Shown here one piece after another: positions 1 through 6,593 of a stretch of 11,280 nucleotides of DNA. Under the pieces are notes generated by a model that did no database searches, was not told the origin of the DNA, and worked only from the letters and a program-made list of their open reading frames with translations. The DNA comes from Rubritepida sp. (GTDB lineage: Bacteria > Pseudomonadota > Alphaproteobacteria > Acetobacterales > Acetobacteraceae): assembly GCA_014376425.1 (NCBI GenBank), contig JACMRO010000149.1, positions 1 through 11,280 on the forward strand, in the 5' to 3' direction. How positions within the stretch are numbered: the stretch's first letter is position 1; each line of letters opens with the position of its first letter. The translations under genes and the position numbers were made by a program.

Positions 1-154
1 CCGCGCCATCGACCATCAATCCACCCTGGGCGCGTATATTGGCCGCACTATCCTGCGCCAGAACCGTGGCGTCATGACCGACTGGCGCTACGCCGATGGC
101 CGCGCCTACCTGCCCTCGGACGAGGTGGTGCGGACACTCCGGCCGCAGGGGTGA
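1..154 (+). CDS. HAAT/Liv-type ABC transporter substrate-binding protein, C-terminal end (partial)
   Basis: Only the last 50 codons are in the window, read in the frame beginning at base 2 and ending at TGA 152-154. The peptide contains IDHQSTLGAYIGRT, RGVMTDWRYADG, YLPSDEVV and a final RTLRPQG. This matches the C-terminal pattern I know from periplasmic binding proteins of the branched-chain amino acid/amide importer family (Peripla_BP_6), where the protein usually ends near KLRP. The role would be to capture the substrate in the periplasm and hand it to the permease encoded next. The following permease and two ATPase genes support this. The start and signal peptide lie outside the window, and the substrate cannot be told from this fragment. 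The stop codon lies at the edge of a large inverted repeat, and the final Gln-Gly may come from that element (inference). Confidence 0.8.
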   Translation, partial: RAIDHQSTLGAYIGRTILRQNRGVMTDWRYADGRAYLPSDEVVRTLRPQG

Positions 155-401
155 GGGGGCTGCGCGGGACGCTCGTCAGGGGCTCTGCCCCCGACACCCC
201 CGGCAAGGGCCGAAAGGCCCCTGCACCCCAGGAGGTTTGGGCGTGGGGGGAGGGGGAACGCGCTCCCCTGGCCGACACGCGCGCCTGCCCCCTCCCCCCA
301 CGCCCAAACTTATCACGGTCCAGGGGCGGGTCGCCCCTGGTGGGGGTGCAGGGGGCAAAGCCCCTTGCGGGCTGCCCGCGCAACCCCTCACCCCCGCCGC
401 C
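141..401. repeat. Large imperfect inverted repeat filling the gap between the binding-protein and permease genes
   Basis: The left arm (about 152-256) and the right arm (about 288-390) are similar over their whole length when one is reverse-complemented. The innermost 22 bp (235-256 against 288-309) pair perfectly around a 31-base loop. The outer ends both read TGAGGGG then TTGCGCGGG or CTGCGCGGG, and weaker similarity continues to about 141 and 401. Each arm carries smaller hairpins: GGGGC-TCT-GCCCC at 179-191, a GAAA-loop hairpin near 206-220, a 9-bp stem at 320-328/332-340, and GGGGC-AAA-GCCCC at 352-364. No coding sequence is convincing here. It looks like two inverted copies of an intergenic repeat family, or a MITE-like palindrome. 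It is transcribed with the operon and should fold strongly. Confidence 0.8.
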
Positions 402-404
402 TGA

Positions 405-2225
405 ATGTCGCATCTTCTCGTTCAGGGCCTGTCGGGCCTGGCGTCGGCTGCGTCGTTGTTCCTGGTGGCGGCGGGGCTGACGGTGATCTTCGGGGTCACG
501 CGCATTGTCAATTTCGCGCATGGCAGCCTGTACATGCTGGGGGCGTACCTGGCGTACAGCCTGGTGACCTGGTTGCCGCGCGGGCATTTCCCGTTCTGGG
601 GCGGCGTGGTCCTGGCAGCGTTGCTTACCGGAGTCATTGGCGTAGTGGTGGAGGTGCTGGTGTTGCGCCGCATCTACAAGGCACCCGAGTTATTCCAGCT
701 GCTGGCCACCTTCGGTGTTGTGCTGGTGGTGCAGGATTTGGCGCTGGCGGTGTGGGGGCCGCAGGATCTGCTCGGCCCCCGCGCACCGGGCCTGCGCGGC
801 GCGGTGGATGTGCTGGGCGAGCGGTTTCCGCTTTACGACCTGGTGCTGATCGGCATCGGCGGCGTCGTTCTGCTGCTGTTGTGGCTGTTGTTCCAACGAA
901 CCCGGTTCGGCGTGCTGGTGCGGGCCGCGACGGCGGACCGCGAGATGGTCGGCGCGCTTGGCGTCAACCAGCGCTGGCTGTTCACCGGGGTGTTTTTCCT
1001 GGGCTCCGCCCTGGCTGGGCTGGGCGGCGCGCTGCAGGTGCCGCGGGAGAGTGTCAATCTCAACATGGACCTGGCGATCATTTCCGAGGCTTTCGTCGTC
1101 GTGGTGGTGGGTGGGCTGGGATCGCTGCCCGGGGCGGCGCTGGCGGCGTTGCTGATCGGGCAGTTGCAGGCCTTCGGTATCCTGGTCTTTCCACGCATCA
1201 CGCTGGTGCTGGTGTTCCTGGTCATGGCCGTGGTGCTGGTGGTGCGACCCTATGGGTTGCTGGGCAAGCGGCCGGGCGGCCATGCCGCAAGCGTGACACT
1301 GCCCGAGCCGCCGCTTGCCGGGCTGACGGGGCGGGGCAGGGCGGTGGTCGCGCTGGCACTTGTGCTGTGCGTCGTGCTGCCACCCTTCCTGGGCGACTAC
1401 GCGTTGGTGGTGCTGAGCGAACTCGCCATCGCCGTGCTTTTCGCCGCAAGCCTGCACTTCATCATGGGGCCGGGCGGCATGGCGAGTTTCGGCCACGCCG
1501 CCTATTTCGGCGCCGGCGCCTATGCCGCTGCCTTGCTGGTCAAGCATGCCGCGGCCCCCATGGAGGTAGGCCTGCTGGCGGCGCCTTTCGCAGCCGGGCT
1601 GGTCGGGCTGCTATTCGGCTTTTTCTGCGTGCGGCTCTCGGGGGTATATTCGGCCATGCTGACCTTGGCCTTCGCGCAGATCGCCTGGTCCACCGCCTTT
1701 CAGTGGGTCGAGGTCACGGGCGGGGATAATGGCATTCTCGGCGTCTGGCCCAGCGCCTGGGCGGTTCCGAAACTGGCCTATGCCTATCTGTCACTGGCTT
1801 TGTGCCTGGGCGGAACCTGGCTGCTGCGCCGGGTCATATTCGCGCCAATGGGGTATGCGCTCCGCGCCCAGCGCGACAGCGCCCTACGGGCTGAGGCGAT
1901 CGGCATCGACGCATTCAAGGTGCGCTGGCTGGCCTTCGCCCTGGCCGCGGCGTTCGCGGGCCTGGCGGGCGCGCTCTTCGCTTTCGGCAAGGGCAGCGTC
2001 TTTCCCACCACCATGGCCATCCCGCGCAGTGTCGATGCGCTGCTGATGGTTCTGCTGGGCGGTGTGCAGACATTGATCGGACCGGTGATCGGCGCGCTGG
2101 CCTATACGGGCCTGCACGAGCAGCTGGTGCGAGTAACCGAGCTGTGGCGGGCGGCTCTGGGCGCCATCATCATCGCACTCGTGCTGTTCTTCCCGCGTGG
2201 CCTTGCAGGCTTCCGGCGTGCTTGA
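405..2225 (+). CDS. livHM: Fused branched-chain amino acid-type ABC permease (LivH-LivM)
   Basis: The 606-residue protein forms the inner-membrane channel of a HAAT importer. Residues 1 to about 288 are a complete LivH-type permease, with the typical N-terminus GLTVIFGVTRIVNFAHGSLYMLGAY, a cytoplasmic coupling segment near 175-210, and an RPYGLLG end. A linker of about 20 residues follows. Residues about 310-600 are a complete LivM-type permease (FIMGPGGMASFGHAAYFGAGAYAAA, VRLSGVYSAMLTLAFAQI, TGGDNGILG) with a second coupling segment near 489-524 and the usual FFPRGL ending. The two halves are normally separate genes; here there is no stop or start between them. Fused forms are known in proteobacteria. 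The ATG at 405 gives a normal LivH N-terminus but has no visible Shine-Dalgarno, because the inverted repeat ends just upstream. The gene overlaps livG. Confidence 0.93.
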   Translation: MSHLLVQGLSGLASAASLFLVAAGLTVIFGVTRIVNFAHGSLYMLGAYLAYSLVTWLPRGHFPFWGGVVLAALLTGVIGVVVEVLVLRRIYKAPELFQLLATFGVVLVVQDLALAVWGPQDLLGPRAPGLRGAVDVLGERFPLYDLVLIGIGGVVLLLLWLLFQRTRFGVLVRAATADREMVGALGVNQRWLFTGVFFLGSALAGLGGALQVPRESVNLNMDLAIISEAFVVVVVGGLGSLPGAALAALLIGQLQAFGILVFPRITLVLVFLVMAVVLVVRPYGLLGKRPGGHAASVTLPEPPLAGLTGRGRAVVALALVLCVVLPPFLGDYALVVLSELAIAVLFAASLHFIMGPGGMASFGHAAYFGAGAYAAALLVKHAAAPMEVGLLAAPFAAGLVGLLFGFFCVRLSGVYSAMLTLAFAQIAWSTAFQWVEVTGGDNGILGVWPSAWAVPKLAYAYLSLALCLGGTWLLRRVIFAPMGYALRAQRDSALRAEAIGIDAFKVRWLAFALAAAFAGLAGALFAFGKGSVFPTTMAIPRSVDALLMVLLGGVQTLIGPVIGALAYTGLHEQLVRVTELWRAALGAIIIALVLFFPRGLAGFRRA

Positions 2226-2955
2226 AGTACAGGGGCTGCAGAAGTCGTTCGGCGGCGTGCGGGCGGTGCGCGATGTGTCGCTGCGGGTGGCCGGCGGCGA
2301 ATTGCTGGCGTTGATTGGCCCCAACGGCGCCGGCAAGTCGACCTGCTTCAACATGCTGAACGGCCAGCTGCGGCCAGATGCCGGCACCGTTCGGCTGGAT
2401 GGGCGTGACATCACCGGCCTGCCACCCCGCGTGATCTGGCGCCTGGGGGTGGGGCGCACCTTTCAGATCACCGCGACCTTCGGCAGCCTTTCGGTGCTGG
2501 AGAATGTGCAGATGGCCTTGCTTTCCCATGCGCGGCGGCTGTTCGGGCTGTGGCGTCCCGTAGCGGCAGAGGACCCGGCGCCGGCGCTGGCGCTGCTCGA
2601 TCGCGTGGGCATGGCGGCCCAGGCGGCGCGGCCTTGCGGCGTGCTGGCCTATGGCGACCTGAAGCGGGTCGAGCTGGCCATCGCCCTGGCGAACGCGCCG
2701 CGCCTGCTGCTGATGGATGAGCCGACCGCCGGAATGGCGCCGGCCGAGCGCGTCGCCCTCATGGCGCTCACCGCCACAATCGCGCGGCAGAGCGGCATCG
2801 CCGTGCTGTTCACAGAGCATGACATGGACGTCGTCTTCACTCATGCCGACCGGCTGCTGGTGCTGGACCGCGGCGCCATGCTGGCCGAGGGGCGGCCTGA
2901 TGAGGTGCGTGCTGATCCCCGGGTGCGCGAAGTCTACCTCGGATCATCCCACTGA
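2197..2955 (+). CDS. livG: HAAT ABC transporter ATP-binding protein LivG
   Basis: This is a 252-residue ATPase that powers the fused permease from the cytoplasmic side. Visible motifs are Walker A GPNGAGKST (41-49), the Q-loop at Q90 in GRTFQIT, a family-type signature region LAYGDLKRVELA (150-161) in place of LSGGQ, Walker B LLLMDEP (170-176), and the switch histidine in TEHDM (H208). The GRTFQ and YGDLKRVELA forms and the C-terminal VREVYLG are typical of LivG, not LivF. The GTG at 2197 overlaps livHM by 29 bases and has no clear ribosome site. A second GTG at 2218 has CAGG about 8 bases upstream, overlaps livHM by 8 bases, and would give a protein 7 residues shorter starting MLEVQGL. I cannot decide between them. 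The stop overlaps the livF start by one base (TGATG), which suggests translational coupling. Confidence 0.92.
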   Translation: MALQASGVLEVQGLQKSFGGVRAVRDVSLRVAGGELLALIGPNGAGKSTCFNMLNGQLRPDAGTVRLDGRDITGLPPRVIWRLGVGRTFQITATFGSLSVLENVQMALLSHARRLFGLWRPVAAEDPAPALALLDRVGMAAQAARPCGVLAYGDLKRVELAIALANAPRLLLMDEPTAGMAPAERVALMALTATIARQSGIAVLFTEHDMDVVFTHADRLLVLDRGAMLAEGRPDEVRADPRVREVYLGSSH

Positions 2956-3656
2956 TGCTGACGGTGGACGGGCTGCATGCGCATTATGGCCGCGCGCACA
3001 TCCTCGACGGCGTCTCGCTCACGGTCGAGCCAGGCGAGGTGCATGTGCTGCTGGGCCGCAACGGGGCCGGCAAGTCGACGACCATGAAGGCGATCATGGG
3101 TCTGGTGCCGCCCAGCGCGGGGCGGGTCACCTTTCTGGGCCAGGCCATCGCCGGCCGCGCCCCCTTCGAGATCGCCCGCGCCGGGCTGGGCTACGTGCCA
3201 GAGGACCGGCGCATCTTCGCCGAACTGACGGTCGAGGAGAACCTGGAATGCGGCCGGCAAAAGCCACGCGACGGGCAGCGCCCGTGGAGCGTCGAGCGGG
3301 TATGCGAACTCTTTCCCAGCCTGGCGGCGATGCGCCGGCGCCCGGGCGGCCGGATGAGTGGTGGTGAGCAGCAAATGCTGACCATCGGCCGCACGCTGAT
3401 GGGCAATCCGCGCCTCATCCTGCTCGACGAGCCGAGCGAGGGACTGGCGCCGGTCATCGTCGAACGCATGGCGGCCGCGATCCTGGCGCTGAAGGCCGAA
3501 GGGTTGAGCGTGCTGCTGTCCGAGCAGAACCTGTCCTTCGCCTACGCGGTCAGCGACCGCGCCAGCATCATCGAAAAAGGCGTGGTGCGCTGGGGCGGCA
3601 CCATGGCTGCCTTGATGACCGATGAGGCGGCGCGGCGGGCCTACCTGTCGGTCTGA
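2955..3656 (+). CDS. livF: HAAT ABC transporter ATP-binding protein LivF
   Basis: This is the second ATPase of the importer, 233 residues, which pairs with LivG. It has Walker A GRNGAGKST (34-42), the LivF-type YVPEDRRIF segment (80-88) in the Q-loop region, signature MSGGEQQML (134-142), Walker B LILLDEP (154-160), and SEQN (189-192), with Gln at the usual switch-His position. The VPEDR and EQN features are normal for LivF and separate it from LivG. Its ATG is fused to the livG stop (TGATG), so the two are probably made in equal amounts. It is the last gene of the + strand operon. Its last 16 bases overlap the displaced 3' end of a small gene on the opposite strand, and I see no terminator between the convergent genes. 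The substrate is unknown; leucine-type amino acids, urea or amides are all possible for this family. Confidence 0.93.
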   Translation: MLTVDGLHAHYGRAHILDGVSLTVEPGEVHVLLGRNGAGKSTTMKAIMGLVPPSAGRVTFLGQAIAGRAPFEIARAGLGYVPEDRRIFAELTVEENLECGRQKPRDGQRPWSVERVCELFPSLAAMRRRPGGRMSGGEQQMLTIGRTLMGNPRLILLDEPSEGLAPVIVERMAAAILALKAEGLSVLLSEQNLSFAYAVSDRASIIEKGVVRWGGTMAALMTDEAARRAYLSV

Positions 3657-3784
3657 CCCTGGGCGCTGTCGGCCGCGTCATGGATCGCGCCTTTGGCCTG
3701 GCCTGCCAGGTTGCGCGCCGCACCGGCGGCCGCATCGCCCAGCCCGGCCCCAAGCCCGGCCACCGCCTGCGTCAGTGATGCACG
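3641..3784 (-). pseudogene. Displaced C-terminal segment of the small hypothetical gene
   Basis: In the frame one base away from the 91-residue ORF, the minus strand reads RASLTQAVAGLGAGLG, then DAAAGAARNLAGQAKGAIHD and AADSAQGQTDR, before TAG at 3643-3641. The composition and codon use look like true protein: an amphipathic Ala/Gly-rich helix with coding-type third positions. There is no start codon of its own with a ribosome site. The simplest reading is the natural C-terminus of the preceding ORF, separated by a one-base loss in a C5 run (or C6 to C5 sequencing error, or programmed slippage). Its last 16 bases overlap the 3' end of livF on the other strand. Confidence 0.5.
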
Positions 3785-4047
3785 GGGGCTGAAAGGCGGC
3801 TCCTCGCAGCCTCGACCTCCTCGCCGGCACGGTGCTTCGCCTCGGCAGTGACGTCCGACATCATGTCTCGCCCGGTCTTGAGAATCTCGTGATGGCTCTG
3901 GCCCATCAACCGGTTCTCAGGCTCCTTAGCCGGCAACATGTTGCCCAGGAGCGCCGCGACCGCCCGTCCGGCGCTCCGAGCCAGTCGCTGTTCCTGCACC
4001 AGCCAGTCCAGGCCACGGCGGGACTTGTCGTAACCCTCCTCCATCAT
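3772..4047 (-). CDS. Hypothetical protein, probably truncated by a frameshift
   Basis: The open frame encodes 91 residues and starts with two consecutive ATG codons (4047 and 4044). I do not recognise the family. The protein is charged and helical in character (GLDWLVQEQRLARSAGRAVAALLGNMLP, then EILKTGRDMMSDVTAEAKHRAGEEVEAA), with no signal peptide or clear membrane span. Codon third positions are strongly G/C, as in neighbouring genes, which supports real coding. It lies 39 bases downstream of the phoD stop on the same strand, with a stem-loop in the gap and no good Shine-Dalgarno, so it may be read from the phoD transcript. The last three residues (VHH) look unnatural. One extra C in the CCCCC run at 3784-3788 would join this frame to a 47-residue Ala/Gly-rich tail ending at 3641, giving 135 residues. 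Confidence 0.6.
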   Translation of the reverse strand: MMEEGYDKSRRGLDWLVQEQRLARSAGRAVAALLGNMLPAKEPENRLMGQSHHEILKTGRDMMSDVTAEAKHRAGEEVEAARSRLSAPVHH

Positions 4048-4064
4048 GTCGCGGCCGACCCGAA

Positions 4065-4095
4065 CGCGGTTCCGCGGTCTCGCGGATCAACCGCG
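4065..4095 (-). terminator. Stem-loop around the phoD stop codon
   Basis: On the minus strand the order is CGCGGT, TGA (the phoD stop), TCCGCG, loop AGAC, CGCGGA, ACCGCG. The two 6-bp stems stack into 12 pairs with the three stop-codon bases bulged out. No T-run follows (the next bases are TTCGGG), so it is not a classical Rho-independent terminator. It could protect the phoD mRNA 3' end, reduce read-through, or control translation of the small gene that begins about 18 bases downstream. Confidence 0.45.
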
Positions 4096-5673
4096 CTGGA
4101 TGCCGGGGCGGCCCGCTTCGGTCACGAACACCCCGCGATCCTCACGCGGGGCGCCGGGGCGGGTAACGTAGGGGACCACCCGCTGCATGACCGCCATGCG
4201 GGCGGGCGTGGCGTCGTGCAGCGAATAGCCGCGCCGGGCGCTGTGAAAATGGATGTGTGGATTGCGGCTCAGCAGCTCTGGCGTGCTGGCCAGCGTCTCG
4301 CTGCCGTCGCCCAGGCTGGTGATCGAGGTTGCGGCGAATTCAGTGGCGACGATCGCATCGCCCAGCTTCAGGTCCGCTACCCAAGCATTATGGCTGTCGC
4401 CGGTCAGCACGACCGCGCCGCCCAGTCGGCGGTCGGCGATGCCGCGCAACAGGCGTTCGCGGGCGGCGGGCGTGCCGTCCCATTTGTCGACATTCACCAT
4501 GCCGCCGGGCAGGTCGCGCGGCATCACGAGTACCTGCTGTGCCAAGATGTTCCAGGTGGCCCCCGCCATCCCGTCCATCAACCAGGCTTCCTGGGCGGTG
4601 CCGAGCATCTGCTGGTCGGGCCGCCCCAGCGCGTCGCAGGGGCGCTGCACGGCAGGCGTTCCGCCGCAGGGCTGGTCGTCGCGCCAGCTGCGGGTATCGA
4701 GCACATGCAACCGGGCCAGCCGGCCATAATCCAGACGGCGGTATGCGGTGATCTCGGGCCCGCGCGGCAGTTGGGCGCGGCGAAGCGGCATGTTCTCCCA
4801 CCATGCCTGGAAGGCTGCTTGCTTGCGCAGGGCGAAGACCTCCGGCGGCACTGCGATGGGGAAGGGCGGGAGGCCAGCCTCCTCACTGTGCGGGCCGGCC
4901 CAGTCATTATCGACCTCGTGGTCGTCGAAGGACATGATGAATGGGTGGGCAGCGTGGGCGGCCATCAGGTCAGGGTCGGCGTGATACTGGGCGTAGCGCT
5001 GGCGGTAATGGTCGAGCGTGTGGATCTCGTCGCCCTGGTGGGTGCGCAAGATCGGGCCCCAGCTGGGCTGGCTGGGCAGCACGCCGCGATATTCATAGAT
5101 GTAGTCGCCGGAATGGAAGACGAAGTCGAGATCGGCCTCCTCGGCCACGTGGCGCCAGGCGGTGAAGTGGCCCTGCTCGAGATGCTGGCACCCGGCGGAG
5201 ACGAAGCGCAGCCGCTCTGGCCGGGCGTCGGCCGCCGGCGCGGTGCGGGTGCGGCCGGTCTGGCTGACCTCCCGCCCACTGCGGAAGCGATAGAAGTAAC
5301 TGTGGGCGGCGGCCAGGCCGGTCACCTCGGCATGGATCGAGAAGCCCAGTTCGGGGCGGGCCAGCTCCTCGCCGCGGGCGATGATGCGGGTGAAGCGGTC
5401 ATCCTCCGACACCTCCCAGGTCACCGGAAAGGCGACGTGCGGCAGGCCGCCCATGGACGCCAGGGGGTCGGTCGCCAGGCGGGTCCACAGCACCACCCCG
5501 TCCGGCAACGGGTCGCCGCTGGCGACGCCCAGTGTGAAGGGGTAGTTCCGGAAAATGGGCATCCCAGGCTGGGCACGGGCCGGCTGCAAGGCGGCCAGGG
5601 CAGCGAGCCCCAGAGCGCCGCGCAGGGCGCCACGACGGTGCAGATTGAGGATGTGACGTGCGGTGCTGTCCAT
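4087..5673 (-). CDS. phoD: Alkaline phosphatase D family phosphodiesterase, Tat-exported (PhoD)
   Basis: PhoD enzymes are exported metallophosphoesterases that release phosphate from phosphodiesters and monoesters. The 528-residue protein has a twin-arginine signal (HRRGAL, residues 12-17, then a hydrophobic stretch and ARA-Q, probable cleavage after residue 34) and the PhoD N-terminal domain beginning NYPFTLGVASGDPLPDGVVLWTRL. The metallophosphatase core shows SAGCQ (159-163, with the metal-binding Cys), GDYIYEY (189-195), FDDHEVDND (249-257) and LTGDSHNAW (423-431). All are intact, and the length is normal for the family. I chose ATG at 5673; a GTG at 5679 would add two residues. It lies 248 bases downstream of ssb on the same strand and has a possible Pho-box-like repeat 35 bases upstream, which would fit phosphate control. 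A stem-loop surrounds its stop. Confidence 0.93.
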   Translation of the reverse strand: MDSTARHILNLHRRGALRGALGLAALAALQPARAQPGMPIFRNYPFTLGVASGDPLPDGVVLWTRLATDPLASMGGLPHVAFPVTWEVSEDDRFTRIIARGEELARPELGFSIHAEVTGLAAAHSYFYRFRSGREVSQTGRTRTAPAADARPERLRFVSAGCQHLEQGHFTAWRHVAEEADLDFVFHSGDYIYEYRGVLPSQPSWGPILRTHQGDEIHTLDHYRQRYAQYHADPDLMAAHAAHPFIMSFDDHEVDNDWAGPHSEEAGLPPFPIAVPPEVFALRKQAAFQAWWENMPLRRAQLPRGPEITAYRRLDYGRLARLHVLDTRSWRDDQPCGGTPAVQRPCDALGRPDQQMLGTAQEAWLMDGMAGATWNILAQQVLVMPRDLPGGMVNVDKWDGTPAARERLLRGIADRRLGGAVVLTGDSHNAWVADLKLGDAIVATEFAATSITSLGDGSETLASTPELLSRNPHIHFHSARRGYSLHDATPARMAVMQRVVPYVTRPGAPREDRGVFVTEAGRPGIQRG

Positions 5674-5707
5674 GGCCACAGGCTACCCGCGACGGCGGTG
5701 CGGTGAT

Positions 5708-5725
5708 GTGAAAATTGCATGGCAA
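5708..5725 (-). promoter_or_regulatory. Candidate PhoB (Pho box) site upstream of phoD
   Basis: On the minus strand TTGCCAT and TTTTCAC start 11 bases apart (TTGCCAT-N4-TTTTCAC), 35 bases before the phoD ATG. Each half matches the Pho-box half CTGTCAT or CTGTCAC at 5 of 7 positions, and the 11-base period is the one PhoB uses. It sits in an unusually A/T-rich patch of the gap. The match is degenerate. The idea rests mainly on spacing and on the phosphatase downstream. Confidence 0.3.
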
Positions 5726-5807
5726 CCTGGCCGGGGCGCCTTTGGCGGCCGCAGTCAGGACCGCTCCGCCAACGAAGCCACCTTACCGATCCCGAAACCG
5801 TGCCTCT

Positions 5808-5835
5808 CGGAAGAGGGCCAGCGGAAGAGGGCCAA
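5808..5835. repeat. Tandem 14-bp repeat, two units
   Basis: CGGAAGAGGGCCA occurs at 5808-5820 and again at 5822-5834, with units of 14 bases (CGGAAGAGGGCCAG, CGGAAGAGGGCCAA). It lies in the 248-bp non-coding gap between ssb and phoD. I see no convincing gene in that gap. It also holds a short hairpin just after the ssb stop (CCGGC-GCT-GCCGG, 5905-5917) without a T-run, and the Pho-like site. Confidence 0.7.
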
Positions 5836-5921
5836 CGTCGGCCCCCCTTACGCGACAGGCCGGCGGCATGGCATGTCGGCCAGCCCGCCCTTTCCAACGC
5901 ACCGCCGGCGCTGCCGGGGTC

Positions 5922-6455
5922 TTAGAACGGAATGTCGTCGTCCAGGTCGCTCTTCTTGTTGTCCCAGCCGCCCCGGCTGGAGGCGTTTGCGGGAGCGGCG
6001 GCGGGCGCTGCGCCCCGCCCGCCGCCGTACCCGCCGCCGCCCGAGCGGGCAGGGGCCGGCGCGTCACCGGCATAGGAGTCATCATCGCCGCTACCCGCAC
6101 CCGCGCCACGGCTATCCAGCAGCGTCAGCTCGCCGCGGAAATTCCGCAGCACGACCTCGGTGCTGTATTTTTCCGCACCGTCCTTGTCCTGCCACTTCCG
6201 GGTTTCAAGCTGGCCTTCGAGATAGACCTGGCTGCCTTTCTTCAGGTAGCGCTCGGCGATCTCACCCAGCTTCTCGTTGAAGATGGCGACCGAGTGCCAT
6301 TCGGTCTTCTCCTGCATGTTGCCTTCGCGGTCCTTGTAGCGTTCGCCGGTGGCGACCCGCAGGTTCACCACCTTCCCGCCATTCTGGAAGTTGCGAACCT
6401 CCGGGTCGCGGCCGAGCCGGCCGAGGACGATAACCTTGTTGACGCTGCCAGCCAT
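5922..6455 (-). CDS. ssb: Single-stranded DNA-binding protein
   Basis: SSB coats single-stranded DNA in replication, recombination and repair, and recruits partners through its C-terminal tip. The 177-residue protein begins MAGSVNKVIVLGRLGRDPEVR and has an N-terminal OB fold to about residue 110 (EKTEWHSVAIFNEKLGEIAERYLKKGSQVYLEGQL). A flexible Gly/Ala/Pro/Arg-rich linker follows, ending in the acidic tip DLDDDIPF. The length is normal. The start at 6455 is chosen over an upstream ATG at 6488 because AAGGA (6465-6469) lies 9 bases before it and SSBs begin MAGSVNKV. It is divergent from uvrA, an arrangement also found in E. coli and other proteobacteria, so the shared 167-bp gap may regulate both repair genes. 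Confidence 0.96.
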   Translation of the reverse strand: MAGSVNKVIVLGRLGRDPEVRNFQNGGKVVNLRVATGERYKDREGNMQEKTEWHSVAIFNEKLGEIAERYLKKGSQVYLEGQLETRKWQDKDGAEKYSTEVVLRNFRGELTLLDSRGAGAGSGDDDSYAGDAPAPARSGGGGYGGGRGAAPAAAPANASSRGGWDNKKSDLDDDIPF

Positions 6456-6593
6456 GGCGACAATTCCTTGCAGAGCAGACAAGTCCATAGCGCGTTATGA
6501 TCAGGCCGGGACAGCCCTTGATCGCGCGGCGAGGCGGACCTTATTCGAGTGCTCTCCCTAGCATCCGCGTTGCCGGGCTGCCATACCCGATGC

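Noticed and set aside
179..364. CRISPR-like array from the repeated GGGGC-NNN-GCCCC units
   Set aside because: The units are few, unevenly spaced, in inverted orientation and without uniform spacers. They are parts of one palindrome.
155..404. Small open frames on both strands in the gap before the permease gene
   Set aside because: They follow from the G/C-rich inverted repeat. Translations are low-complexity Pro/Arg/Gly and differ between the arms.
365..1729. A 454-codon + strand frame overlapping the fused permease gene
   Set aside because: It is a shifted-frame shadow of livHM, very Gly/Arg/Ala-rich, without membrane segments or known motifs.
3832..5706. A 624-codon open frame on the + strand opposite phoD
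   Set aside because: It is antisense to a clear PhoD protein with all motifs intact. Its translation has no recognisable domain, and long antisense frames are expected in high-GC genes.
5905..5917. Hairpin just after the ssb stop as a Rho-independent terminator
   Set aside because: The stem has only 5 perfect pairs and no T-run follows on the ssb strand.
6456..6488. Eleven-residue upstream extension of SSB
   Set aside because: The internal ATG at 6455 has AAGGA at good spacing and starts the family-typical MAGSVNKV.
6518..6546. TTGATC-N17-TTATTC as a sigma-70 promoter for uvrA
   Set aside because: The -35-like hexamer and spacing are acceptable, but the -10 position matches the consensus very poorly.
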